Part shown: positions 1-14,100 of the stretch, piece after piece | Layout of the letters: each line of letters begins with the position of its first letter | Numbering within the stretch: the stretch's first letter is position 1 | Assembly: GCA_949126835.1 (NCBI GenBank) | Contig: OX421497.1 | Location: 41,996,226 to 42,060,225 of the forward strand | DNA: 64,000 bases | Direction of reading: 5' to 3' | DNA from: Anisus vortex | Lineage: Eukaryota; Mollusca; Gastropoda; Planorbidae | The notes under the pieces: generated by a model | What the model saw: only the letters and a program-made list of their open reading frames with translations | The model's database searches: none | What the model was told of the DNA's origin: nothing | Position numbers and translations under genes: made by a program

Positions 1-2195
1 TATATATTTGATCAAAATGTTAAGTTATAGTTTTCAAAATATCAATAAAGTCAAGAAAAATAATAGAAAGTAGAGAAAAGTTTTCTTTTTTTTCACTAAG
101 CAAGAGAAAAACTATTAAGAACAAACCCTATTGCACTACTAGAATGGTGACAAACCAAAACATACAACCATACACATATATATCTAATTATAAAATCCCT
201 TATACAAGTTATTGATTTTTTAAATTATTGCCCACATTAATGACACAAACCTATGGCCTATGTTTCAGTTCTCATTTTCTTCTCTCATCTTGAATTTAAA
301 TCCTTCTTTGCAACATTATTTCTACAGTCTAAAACACTCATAATATAACTGACAGCTTGAAGTGACAGACTCCTAAATGGCTCAATATTGCTTTCTAACA
401 TGAGCTAATGTGTGCTTCCCCCAATACAAGTAGGCCAAAGGTCAGCATGAGGTAATGAATCTTTCATCTGCACTGAAGGGGAACAGCCCTTTATCAATTC
501 ACTTCCTTGTCAAAATCAATAACTTTGAATTGTGTGTGACCTAATTTTCTTTCAATCTAATCCACAAACACCAGGATTAAATAAATGGGGGAAACTATGA
601 TGTAGGCTAACTTGATACATAAAAGTACAATTTTAAATGAGAGAAAACACAATTAACATAGAAAAACCCAATGAACGTGAACTGTAAACAACACATCAAC
701 ATGGTTCAATTCTTCTTTATTTATTACACATAAAAACCCAGAGTGAACGTTTTTCTGTTTGGTTTATTCATATCAATCATTACCATATTGAGATTGAATA
801 TTATCTTAATTATCTGAGTTGTTAGCAACAACCTGGCATTTATGGCCATCAATTGAATCATCCAACTACCGCAAACACGAATCATAAAAACTAATATCTG
901 ATAACAACTGAGAACAAAATTTTGATTTTTATTTCCTTCTTTCCTTCAGAATGGTCCTCTAAGAGTTTTTACAGTCACTTCTGTGTATATCAAAATGGAA
1001 ATGAATGTCAAAGATGCAAAATATTGTTGTTAAAACAAACCCTTGGAGAAAATATATATTTCCTTTAGATTTCTAATATATCACTGTACAATAGGTAAAA
1101 GAATTAGGTCCACCTAAAATACAAAACATAAACAACTGATTTCATACACTTTCACAGTAATAGGCTTAAATAGAGAAAAAAATTCAACAGTCAACCCAAG
1201 CATCAAAACAGACTTACAACAAGTTAATAATTATCAAAACAAATCACTCGTCTTCAAACAGAACACCATGAAACGTACAGCCCAGTGTTTGCAGCCAGAC
1301 TACAACAACAACACATTAGCAATTGTAGTGTGGCAACTGAAGGGCTTTGTGATGAAATTCTGACTCAGTCCACTTGAACAGCTTCACTTTTAGTTTCACG
1401 TTGGTTTTATTTTTAACTCAGTCAGTTTATTTTTTCAAACTTTAGAGGTTTTTTTACAGTTTTAATCTATGGAAGATATCAGAGCATCGCACTGTAATTT
1501 TAATAGACATTCAACTTGCTACTCCAACAAAAGTTCAAAAAATAAAATTTGGCAGCTCTGGTTGCATTTACCAATCAAGGGAAAGGGTAAAGGTCATTGG
1601 GAGTAGGGTCATGGTTAAGGATGCAAAGAAAAACTAAAACAACATTTTCTGCTATCCTCAGAATCAAAAGTCAGCTACGTAATAAACACTGTTTTTTATG
1701 AAGCACATCAACATGGACAGCGAGCTGCTGTAATTCTACTTCCAATAGCAGCTAAGATGATTGTTATGACTGAGTATCTATGATGATTGCTATGACAGAT
1801 TCTATGATGATGGTTTTGACATATTCTATGATTGTTATGAGTGAGACTTTATGATTGTTATGATAGATTCAATAATGACTTATGACAGAATATATGATGA
1901 TTGTTATGACAGATTCTATGATGATTGTTATGACAGATTCTATGATGATTGTTTTGACTGAGAATATTGACAATAATATATGATGATTGTTATGATGGAT
2001 TATATGACAATTGTTATTACTTAGAATTTATGATGATTGTTATGACAGAAACTATGACTGTTATGACTGAGACTCTATGATCGTTGCTATGACAGAAAAC
2101 CTTTTGAAAATTACTCAAATACTCTCAACAGCTAATGAAAGTTAACATGACATCAACAATGAGCAGAGGGTCTATGAAGAAGATATAGGACTCAC
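1..2195. other. AT-rich, no recognised exon
   Basis: Downstream (CNK sense) of the last visible exon. Apart from the degenerate 24-bp repeat I see no PH-domain exon, so it is either a long intron or a 3' UTR of a short isoform. Confidence 0.5.
1755..2095. repeat. Degenerate 24-bp repeat in the intron after CNK exon 2196-2291
   Basis: Loose copies of ATGATGATTGTTATGACAGA with TTCT; many changes. Starts about 100 bases from the exon donor. Confidence 0.8.
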
Positions 2196-5100
2196 CAAGT
2201 GGCTTATCTGTTCAGAGTCCAAACGTTTGATCCTCACAAGCTGTGGAAGATCACAGCGGTCACCATCGCCCGCGACCTCTGTGCTGATCACCTGGGTCCA
2301 GAAATAAACATAAACATTATTTTTCTCTAAAATAATTTAATGACATACATTTTTTTTATTCACTCAAAGTTTATTTTCTTTTTAAATGATATTTCCTTAT
2401 CCACAAACTTCTTCTAAAGCGGTGGCAATATTTATCTGTAATAAATTTAAGTCACTACAAATTACCCTTTGTTGCCTTGACCTTGTGATACTTTCTTTTG
2501 GTAAAGGTGTGGGCTTGGTAACAGTGAACTCTTGACCCTTGACCTCAGCCTCCTCATGAGTGGGTTGTTGTGCTGTACATAAGATAAAGGGAGAAAGAAA
2601 ATGCTGACACACTTGATACAACTCTATGTCAGATGAATGCATGATGTAGTTACTGAGTAATTATAATATGTAACAATTTTCACTTTAATTACTTCACTTG
2701 TAGAAATCTTATCTTATATGTTACAGACGCTCCTTCTAAAGAAGTTTATTGCGTCCTACGCTCATCCGTGGTCCGAGTCTAGCCTTGCATCTTAATTAAT
2801 GTTTTAAATAATGTTAGGTGACTGGTTTTCCTGGTTTGTTCAGGCAACCCATTCCATGCCCAAATGCCACCCTGAAAGAGTACTTATAAGCATTTGTTTT
2901 CGCATTAGGAATAAGGAAAGTGTTTTTGTCCTTATGTTTATCTGAGCATTGCAACAGGTTGTTATTGGTTTAATGCATAGTGTATTATTACTACTTTACT
3001 CTTTGCCCTTCTGTCCTCTAGTGTTTCTAGACATTAAACAATTTCCAAGGAAATGACTAAAATATATATAAAATATCAAAAGCTTTATTAGTTTCAAACA
3101 AGCATTAGATTTCATATAAATAAATAAAAATACTATAGAAAATTAATTGAATTCAAACATACCAACTAGATTTTCTGGATCTGTTGTGTGGTCATCAGTG
3201 TCAAGAATTGGTTTTTTAGCTTCTACATCAACATGATGCTCCAATGTTTGTACTGTATCTTTTCTTGAATCGAGTCCTGACGTCTGCTCATCTGGTTCAG
3301 ATAAGCTGACTAAATCAACCAATCAAATTGTTGGAAAAAAAAAATCCATTTTAATAGATAAGGGAAGCTACTCCCCAGCCATTAACTTGACTTCAGGAAA
3401 ACAAAAAAGGGTTACAACACTATCTAAAATATTGAATGTCTTTACAAAGTTTGGCTTTGAGAACTTTTTTTTTTTAATTCTCAAATTCAGTGTTTTACAA
3501 CTGACCTGTGACCTGCTCAGGTTTTAATTCTGTATCTGTGTTCAACACATCCCCTAAACATTGTAACATGTTTCCCAATCTGTCCAAACTGGCAGTAACT
3601 GCAGCTTTTGGGGGGAGTTTAGTCTCTGATAACAAAACAGAATGATGCTTATTCAGAAATCTGTTATCAATTGCAGTCAATCTTTAACAAAATCTTTTAG
3701 TAGTCAGTTGAAAAAAAACATGTTGTTTTTTAAGTTTAATTTTACTTTGAAATTTAACCCTTTAACCACCGCAGGCTGTTAATATAAATATTTACTGACT
3801 TTGCATATTGTTACCATTTCTTTATTATTTATGACGAGGATGTGATGTCCTCGGAATTTAAGTGTACGGAAATGATGACGTCGATGTGACGTCCATGGTA
3901 TTTAAGGGGTTAACAAAAAATATAATCAACAGTATTCATCCACCTTAAAAACAAAAAACTTTCATAAAACCTTATGTATACTAAAGACATTAGATGTGTA
4001 AAGGCCAATTTATTCAAATTAGTATTTAGAGTAGTGGAGGAAGTCTTTCTTTTCCTCTTCATTTTGGTAAACATCACACATTTACAACCGTAACTAAAAC
4101 TAAATGAGGTAGGAGTAAAATGATTCACTCTCGTGAAGGTCCACCATCAGTAGAAAGGATGATGAGATCAATTGACTTTTCAGGACGCTCGAGATGGCAA
4201 GAGCCAGGAGACAGCTACTTCTAAACACTTATCTTATATCTTGACATAATTGTTCACGTCTTATGCCTCACACAATGAAACTGACTCTTGGGGTGTTATG
4301 TCAAGTCCCCGGACTATTTAAATCTTAACATATTATATGCAGTCATTATGCCCCGATGACCTACCCAAGGGATATGGGATAGGTGAAGGTGAATTATATT
4401 TAACTTTCCCACTGAACAGCAGTAATAGAGAAATAAAATAAATAAATAAACAGTAAGACATCTCTTTAACAGACTTCAATTTAAGGGACTAACTTTCTAA
4501 TCAATCATCTACATATGAGGCCATCTAGAGCTCTGTTCGTATTGTTATATATTTTTAAAGGGCAACACCATAATTACACAGCATAAATACACAATTTCAA
4601 ATGTATTTGTTAAATAAAATTGATACTATAGATAAGTCTGAAGTGCAGATGTAATTACCAGTAAAAAATAAAACGGTAAAATTATTTTATTAACGATAAA
4701 CAAATTTTAAAATATAAAGCCATTTAAATTTTCAATGGGCGCCACATTGCACTCAAAATAGAGGCACATGGCACTCAATGATTAGGCCTATGTGCCTCTT
4801 GGAGCTGAATTTGTCCTCCCCTAGATTATATTAACAAGTGGGACATGGTGGTCTAGTGGCATGGCACTTGCATTGCGTTACCAAAGATTCTGGGTTTCAA
4901 TCCTGGTTAACACCAGGCGATGCCAGGTTTTTCCCAGATCTAAAGGGAGTCACTCTGCTCTGATGGGTAAAGTATCCTGCCAGACCAATTTGATATAAAG
5001 GGCCCGTGAAGCAGCATTCACACAAATGTTTCCGTGTCCACGGCACACTAGAGGATTGTGTGGCTGCACACACAAACAAAAGAACTTAAAGCACTTTCTT

Positions 5101-8100
5101 TCTTAACTAGTGGTTGTGTGCCTTATGTACCCCTACATCTGCCTTTGTAATTTATACCAAGGGCATTCTGAGCATGTTAAATGCAATAAATAGCATGGAG
5201 AGAAGCGCTAAAACAAATAACCACCACGACCATCATCATAACATGACCAGCTGTAGAGACATTCAAAAGGCAGCACTTGTAAAAAAAAGAAGAATGGCAT
5301 CCAATTCAGGGAAGTAAAATGATTCAGAGCATGAATCAAGTCACGATTCAGAGCATGAATCAATTCACTCAGCAAATTGTTTCAGCCTCAAATTTCTGTT
5401 TCATTTCAATATTTGCACAACTACAAAGGGGGGTAAACTATGTCACACATGCACACAAACACACACACATTCTAGATTGTACAAGTTGACTGAGAGAATA
5501 CCAGAACAATATCAGCGGCTAATTTACACAGGGAATACCCAAACACTACTTGTGTACATTAGCCCCACACACAAGTTTTGTGAACATACACCCACTGTGA
5601 TCTGAAGACTTGCTTGGACAAACTGAAATAGTTTAAACTAGGTCACTTTGAATGATGTCAGGTTATCACTGACCTAGAGATTGAGTGCTGCTGAGTAAAC
5701 AATTCTGACCTAATTAAAAAAAGGTCAAGGGAATATTCAATTAGTGCTTCCTGTGGCAAAAGTTATATTATATTAATGCTTATCAGTAGTATGCTTATTT
5801 AAAAATTGAAATCTACAAACCAGATTCCTGTCCTAATTATTACACTATCTCTAACCAAACAAGCCATCTTTGATCAGGATTAAAGGGAGATAACAAAGCT
5901 AATGTCTAAATTTTGACAAGTAAAACATTTACAGTAACCTTTTTTTTTAATTTTTATTTTTACTTGTAGCATTTTGTACATGGTGTGTTTGTCTTATATA
6001 AATGACTTTGTAAAAGATCAATCTAAACTGTAAAGTTCATACAATTATAAAAGACTCTCAATTTAATTAGAAACTATTGATAAATCAATTTGTGCTGAGT
6101 AGAAAACATCTCAAAATTTCGTCTTTATCACAACGCAACCTTTTTTTACCAGAAGGGACTTATAGAATTATCTCTGAACCCTTTTATCAGAAGGGACAGA
6201 GAATTATTTCCAAACCCTTTTTATCAAAAGGGACTTGGAGAATCACCTTCTACAATCTGGAGAAAAAGCAAGGCAAAGGAACAACAATAACAGGTCTTCG
6301 GCAAGCAGCTACCAAAACTCATACACTCTCTGAATATACTTACACTGCAGTCTGTTCAGTTTTACACACAAATAGCTCTGGAAGCTTACAACTATGATGT
6401 GTTGGCACACAAATAGCTCAGTATCCTTACAACTATGACGTGTTAGCACACAAATAGTTCAGGAACGTACAACTATGATGTTTTGGCACACAAATAGTTC
6501 AGGAAACTTACAACTATGATGTGTTGGCACACAAATAGTTCAGTATCCTTACAACTATGACGTGTTAGCACACAAATAGTTCAGTATCCTTACAACTATG
6601 ACGTGTTAGCACACAAATAGTTCAGGAACGTACAACTATGATGTTTTGGCACACAAATAGTTCAGTATCCTTACAACTATGACGTGTTAGCACACAAATA
6701 GTTCAGGAACATACAACTATGACGTGTTGGCACACAAATAGTTCAGGAACGTACAACTATGATGTTTTGGCACACAAATAGTTCAGGAACGTACAACTAT
6801 GATGTTTTGGCACACAAATAGTTCAGGAAACTTACAACTATGATGTGTTGGCACACAAATAATTCAGGAACGTACAACTATGATGTGTTGGCACACAAAT
6901 AGTTCAGGAAACTTACAACTATGATGTGTTGGCACACAAATAGTTCAGGAACGTACAACTATGATGTGTTGGCACACAAATAGTTCAGGAAACTTACAAC
7001 TATGATGTGTTGGCACACAAATAGTTCAGGAACGTACAACTATGATGTGTTGGCACACAAATAGTTCAGGAACGTACAACTATGATGTTTTGGCACACAA
7101 ATAGTTCAGGAAACTTACAACTATGATGTGTTGGCACACAAATAGTTCAGGAACGTACAACTATGATGTGTTGGCACACAAATAGTTCAGGAAACTTACA
7201 ACTATGATGTTTTGGCACACAAATAGTTCAGGAAACTTACAACTATGATGTGATGGCACACAAATAGCTCAGGAAACTAACTATGATGTGATGGTTTAAT
7301 TTTCGTGTGGTCTATGGCTTACCTTTCTCTTTGGTCGATGGCTTCTGGAAAGATTTTTCCGCGGCCAGCATAGAGGCCACCACTGCATCCTTCTCGGCCA
7401 TGATAACTGCCTGGGACTTGGGCCGCAGCGGAACAGGGTCCAGGTCCTCCACGACCAAGGAGGGTCTTTCAAATGTGGGTGATCCACCGCTGACCGTAGC
7501 CCTCCGCTGCTTGGCATCCACTATGACAGGTAAAGTAGACTGCGGTGACTCCGAGCCGCTGCGGAAGACGTCATTGTCTGTGTCATTCCCATCAATAGTA
7601 TCTTCTGGAGATTCTCTGTAAAAATAAATTACATACTGACTTTAATGTAAGCAAATACACAAGCATTAACACACTGAGCAAAAGGTAAGCAAATATGTTT
7701 AAAAAATTTATTTAACACTTTTTAAAACAGATATTTGTATTTTATTTAGACAACTAATGTAAGTGTAATGCATTTTCCAAAAGCACATGAACTGGGCCTG
7801 GGACAGACATATCTATACTGAAGGATTATGAATGTTTTTATAAATTGAATGCTGACTTATCAAAAGATAATAAATTTCAAAGAGTTTAAATCAATGTCAA
7901 TAGCAGTTATCTAGCAGCTGTTTTAGCAAGGAGAACTTCTTTTCTGTATGAAATATAAATAATTTAGAATGAATAATTTGTAGTTACATAGTGCAACTGT
8001 TAACTAATTTAGAATTTTCCAATGTTTTCTTTTAATTATTTAGCAGAAGAAAAAAAAAGTGTTTCTTTTTACATCCAAATACAAATATGGGACCAGCTGA

Positions 8101-11100
8101 CTTTCAGGAGTCAAACGGTAAACATTTCAGCTGGCTTGTCATTAATGTGGTGATTTCTCAGTTTTAAAATGTCCCAAGATCTTGGCAAATCAAACACTGA
8201 TGGGCTACATGCACCTCATGGCATGCTGTATCTATCTATAGTTACTTAATTGTGTGTGGCTTCTATCAGTCTGATAGCAATAGACTCTGCAGTATTTTGT
8301 CATTGAGAATTTGAGAACTAAGCAAATACACCCAATAGTAGTTAGTGCTTTTGGATGTTCTTTCATCTCCCTTTAGTTGAGGATTGTCAAGCAAACAATT
8401 ACTTCAAAATTAAGGTTAGGTAGGGTGTAGATTTCTGCAGTCAAAAAACAAAAACAACAGACAAATACACTGTGAACTATTATGGTCTGGGAAGTGAGTT
8501 TAAAAATTATAAAAGTTAAATGCAGCTTTTAAAACACTGACATAAACATTTTATTGGATGTTCTCAGCAAAAAAAGAATAATCAGCATACATCTTTGTCA
8601 GGAGGAAGAACTCTGGACTTTCTGATTAGTTTGTTTCTTCCGTGAATTATAACTTCTTTCAAAATGTAAAAACATGTAGCCTACGTTTTGCTTGATGACT
8701 TAAGTCATGAATTTTTAAAGAAAATTACATCAGTTTAGTAATGAAAACTAGTTCATATGCCATTTTGTTATATTTTCCATAACATACAAGTAACTATAAT
8801 GCAGAAAACAAAATCATCATATAATTAAACAAAATGCTTTTTTTTTGTCTTAAAAGAAGGAAAAAATATATTTAAAATATTTCTTCAACTATAAAGGAAG
8901 TTAATTCAAGAGAACATGTTCATTAAAACAAGGTAGATCTAGGCAGGACTACACACACACATACACACACAGAAAAATATGAAACTTGTGTTGACAACTC
9001 TAGTAATAAGTTCACATACATATAGGCTGAACCAATGTCTGTGTAGAATAAGTCTAAATGCTCAGCGGTGATAAGAAATCTTGATGAGGGTTAATCCACC
9101 CTTATCTAGAGAATATCCTAGGCCCATGTGAGCTGGTCAAACTGAAACAGGTCTCTGCTGCGTGAAGTAACCATCATAGAGGGACAAAAAAAAAAGTTAC
9201 AAAAAGAAACACTTGAGTGACAGTCTGAGGTAAAACAGGTAGCTGTTTCTCTCCCAACACAGAACTATGCCACACATCTATACTCTACTTTACGGACATG
9301 CTCCTAGTACTAGAAGTGTGTGCCTGTGGCTATGGCTGTACACAGGTAGACATACTCTATACACAGCTGTACGTACACAGGTAGACATACTCTATACACA
9401 GCTGTACGTACACAGGTAGACATACTCTATACACATACTTTAGGTGTTAGGCAGACTCCACTATTTGTTAAATGTGTGTGTGTGTCAGTTTGTTATTGTA
9501 GAGACATATTGGTCCTGGTCTTATTTTACATGAATACTTTATCTCACCAAATTATTATATAGTGAAGGGGGGGGGGGGCTAATGCTGTAAGTTACTTCCC
9601 CTTAGCATAATGATTTTAATAATTCAAACATAAGTATTAAAAAAAAAACAACTATAAAAGGAGTGATACCCAGGTTTATTTAATATTACAACGAAATTAT
9701 GAAATTATTATTTAGTAAATATCTTTACTGCTACAATGTTGAAAGAGACAGTGAGAAATTAAAAAACAACAACCTTGCATTAGTTTTTTAAGGAATTTTA
9801 TAGATCATCTATAACCTTTTGAGAATAGATCCTAATCAAGATTGACTCCACTTACAAATCACCTTACTTCACCTCATTAGATTTAGGTTCTAAAGTCACA
9901 AAGAAAATAAAAAGATAAAAAAGGAAAAATACTTACAGCATAAAAAATGTGTGTAAGTCTAAAAACAGATGTAAATGAAAATTGGTCTGGCTTTTCATTA
10001 GGCTCTAAAGATGCAATGCTTGTAATCAGTACAAACTTCACAACTCGATGTTCTATGGAATGACTTTATTTTATTACTATTTTACAATCCTTTTATGGCT
10101 CCTTCTTCCAGTCATTCACTCAGTATTCACACACTCAAACAAGACATTCATGAATACAAGTACAGTCAGTCGAATCAACAACAACAGCATGATAGGGCTA
10201 TCAGTACAGTCAACACATTATAATATTACAGTCCATCGTGTGTCACCAGGTTTTCAGCCAGTACTTAAATACACAGTTCACTTTCACACTCACAGTTACA
10301 CAGGCACTATTGCTGTCACAATGCTGGCACCAAATTATGCTCAAAATTTGTCTATAAGGGTCAACAGATCAATGACGAATGAAGCGTGACCAGCGAATAT
10401 AATATATAAGAATATAAGTAAAAAGAATCTAGTTTTTTTTCTGTATCTATTTCATTTTACTTCCTCCTTCACTATTTCTCTTATTTCTGTGAATAGACTA
10501 AACAGAGATCCTTTATTTAGATAGACATAGAACAGCATGTGTTAGTGAAAGAATACTTTCACCAGTGTTTAAGCCTGAATGAATGCATCCTGTTTTTGTT
10601 CATTTTATAGTCCCTTACAAAAAGGTAGAACAGAAAACTGAGTTGTTTTGAATGCTTACAGGAATCTATATTTATGGGGCCCCACTTAAATTTTGCACAA
10701 TGTTATCAACTATACAGGATTTAAAGAGCAGATAAAGTACATTGAAAATGTAATACATTTAGGTTTTTTTTATAAATGTACTGCTTTAGGCAAAGGGAAG
10801 GATAATAAAGAAGGAAATGTAAAGTTTGTAAATTACAGTAGCAATCAGAGGAATGATAGAAATTATACAATTATAAGAGGCAAAAGGATGATAAATTTTA
10901 ATATGAAAAAAGTTTACAAATTTGTTCATTCTATTCTACTTTTCTTTTTTTTTTAAACAAAACATTTTTAACTTAAATTCAAATATGCAATAATAAAGTG
11001 AATTGCAATATATATATACGGTATATGATACATTTGGGGATAAATCACACTTATATGCAGCCCATAGATGGAAAACAAATGCTAAATCTCATAAGTGAGT

Positions 11101-14100
11101 AAGTATCCCTTACAGACACTTATGGTTATGGTTATGTGAAACAACATTCATAAGTGACTTTGGCCATGGCATGCATGGTGATGTGTGGACAGCACTATGC
11201 TCAGCCGCCTTATCTTCAACTATTGCCAGGTACCCACCAGAGCTGGGTAGACTCAGGACACCTCTAGACACAGAAACAAATCCTTGCCTTTACCAGTGTT
11301 CAAACCCAGGACCTTTGGTACGCCAGCCTATCGCGCTGCCTCTAGGCCTCTGTGTACCATAACCCTCAGAAACACACATATCTATTATTGAAGTAAAGTA
11401 ACTGTAACCATATTTGCTGAAAATATTATCTGAGAAATGCTAGAGTTGGTGTTTTCAGTGCTCACTAAGAAAGGACAACAAATATATTAAATCAAATCTC
11501 TGAACAAATGAAAACAAAAAAGAAGATAAAATTCCAGACGACAGACCAAACTAGACTTCAAAGAAGGAGACCCTTTTTTTTTAAACAGAACAACGCCTAA
11601 CAGTGCTTTAAGAAAATGTATTACGTTAGTTTAATATGGTATCAACCCCATGATCACATTAAGATCCACATGGATGCGGTTATATGGTTATACCACCATG
11701 CCCTACATGTAAACAAATTACATGTGTTTTTTTTAACACTTCTATTCCTCTGTAAGTGTGTTGGATAAGGTTGCTTGATAGGGAGGAAAGCTCTGTCTGG
11801 GGTGTTCTAGTTTTGGGCAGGGCTGTGGAGTCGGAGTCGTGGAGTCAGAGTCGAGGAGTCAGAGTCGGAGGAAATTTGGGTACCTGGAGTCGGAGTCGGC
11901 GAATAATGCACCGACTCCGACTCCTACTAAATTTAGAAAAAAAGACATGGCTTCATTTATTTTAAACAACCGATCAATAGGCCTACAGAAATTAGTAATA
12001 TTATGAGAAAGTAAAATATCTGTTTCTTCCTCTAAGTCCCCATCCCTACTCAAGATCCTATCCCTATTGTCATACTATAGCGGGTCGACACACAAAAAAA
12101 GTCTTTGAACTAATTTGAAATGCGTCATTAGACTGAATGTCATATAGACCGCTCGGCGCCGGTATTGATGACGCTATGCAAGTGCCCAAATTACTAATTA
12201 CCATTCATATTGTTTTTAATGATTTCAAATGCTAGGACATGGCACGCGCGGTTTTCTCGGAATGCTAAACACTGCCTTAGTAGGCTATAGGCCTAGGCCA
12301 TAGGTCCTAAATAAAACGCATCTTAATTTAGCTACTAGTGTACAAGCATACCTTTATTGGAGGCCTAGAGAGGTTTTTACACATTTACGATTCTTTCCAT
12401 AATGTAATTTGCGTTCAATAGGCCTACAAAACAATGCCGCCTTTACGACTTATAAATGCGCTATGCACGCAACGCACAATTAGGAGCGGCAATCAGTGGC
12501 GTATTTAGGCATGTTCCACATGTTCCATTGGAACAGGGGCCCCCACATAAAAGGGGCCCCCACACATCCCAAAAAGAAATGTTTGAGTGACATCCCCATA
12601 TTTCGTTGAAAATTTAAAATAAAATTCATTTATTCCAATTCAATTTAAAGCGCTCCTGTTCAACCAAGCTACGTGCAACATATAAAGTATGATTTTACAG
12701 AATGTAAAATGAATTAACGGCTCTTTTCTGAGGTAGGCCCTATGTGGAAGGCAGAGCGAGACCACTAGGGGCCCCACATACATTCGGGAACAGGGCCCCC
12801 ACATAAATTTGGGAACAGGGCCCCAACAATCCTATATACGGCCCTGGTGGCAATATTTATACTTGTCATAGTGTTGTGTTCTGCTTAAAGATGTTAAACA
12901 AAAACCGGAATACCGGATTCCAGTTTTGAAACCAAAAACCTGTTTCGCTTTTCAAAACACCGCGTCTGTGCTTTATTATTAACGGCACTATTAAATACAC
13001 ATTCTTTTGATTCTCTTTCAACACATTATTTTACAAGTTACCACAAATATATGCCTCTTCATATGCTTCTTAATATTATGGTCAACAAAAAATTGAAAGC
13101 TATTATCGGTTTTAATCAATTAGCCCAGATTTTTTTAGTTCTAAAGAATTTTATGGTAAAGAGTACAAAATCATATTGTATTCACACAAATCAACCCCTT
13201 GAATGCCCTGCAAACACTAATTAAGATTGAAGTACTTTTCAAATATCCCAACAAAACTACGCACATTTTTTAGTTCCGGCATGTGACTTGTGACATTGCG
13301 CGGGGGGTGGGGGAGGGGGAAACCGAAAATCGGTTTTAAACCGGTTTTATAGAACCGATAACCGGTTTTAACATCCCTAGTTATTCTCATACAGGGAACG
13401 CTGCGCCCATATGTAACCTAGCCTCTCACTGGTAAGGGATTAACCCCTTGAAGTCGCCGATCGTGACCTCTACTGATCAGGCCCCACGAGAGGGGGGTAC
13501 AGCCGGTATGCCGTACCGGGGCCCTCAAGAATTTAGGGGGCCCATGAATATTTAAAATTAAATACAGTAGACTGTTAGCTTTCCAGCCAGTAGTCATGTG
13601 GTAATGACACGTAGATGTATGTTGCCTTTCTTTCCTTCAAGGAATGTACAAAATACATTCTCATATTAATACAGAGGAGTCGGAGTCGGGGAGTTGGAGT
13701 CGGATGTAAAAAAAAATGAGGAGTCGGAGTCGGAACATTTATCTACCGACTCCGCAGCCCTGGTTTTGGGCATTGAAACTATATTTAGTCTTTTAGTCTG
13801 GTCATGAGCTGCTGTAGATTTAACTGTATTGGCCCCTTTATTTTTCTTGAAACTATTTTTGTAGATTGTAGTTTTTATTGGCAGTATCATATCAACTGTT
13901 TTATCTGAAAGATCTAACAGTTCTATTCACTAGTGGCAACAACAAGGCAAGCATGTTTTATCTGCCTGGGTTATAAGCCCCTATGTAAAAAAACAACAAC
14001 TATCAGTCACCGTTTACAACATAAAGTGGGAAAAGCCGCTCAGTTTCAAGATGCCCGCCCCACCCCCAGAGACCCACATGGAGGTAATGCAATCTATTTA

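Larger units (their letters stand above)
11818..13762. mobile_element. Non-autonomous hAT element with GGAGTCGGAGTC repeats
   Basis: Ends CAGGGCTGTGGAGTCGG and (inverted) CAGGGCTGCGGAGTCGG. Flanks GTTTTGGG at 11810-11817 and 13763-13770 are an exact 8-bp target duplication. Both ends carry short clusters of GGAGTCGGAGTCGG. No transposase is seen. Much of the interior is other elements inserted later. Lies in the 7.8-kb CNK intron between exons 15379 and 7615. Confidence 0.88.

Noticed and set aside
5114..5317. 67-codon open frame
   Set aside because: Overlaps a dispersed repeat tail (AGCATGTTAAATGCAATAAA) found twice more in the window, in a CNK intron.
10048..10389. 113-codon plus-strand open frame with a hydrophobic start
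   Set aside because: Low-complexity, no domain, no splice partners, lies inside the large CNK intron on the other strand; more likely repeat-derived chance.
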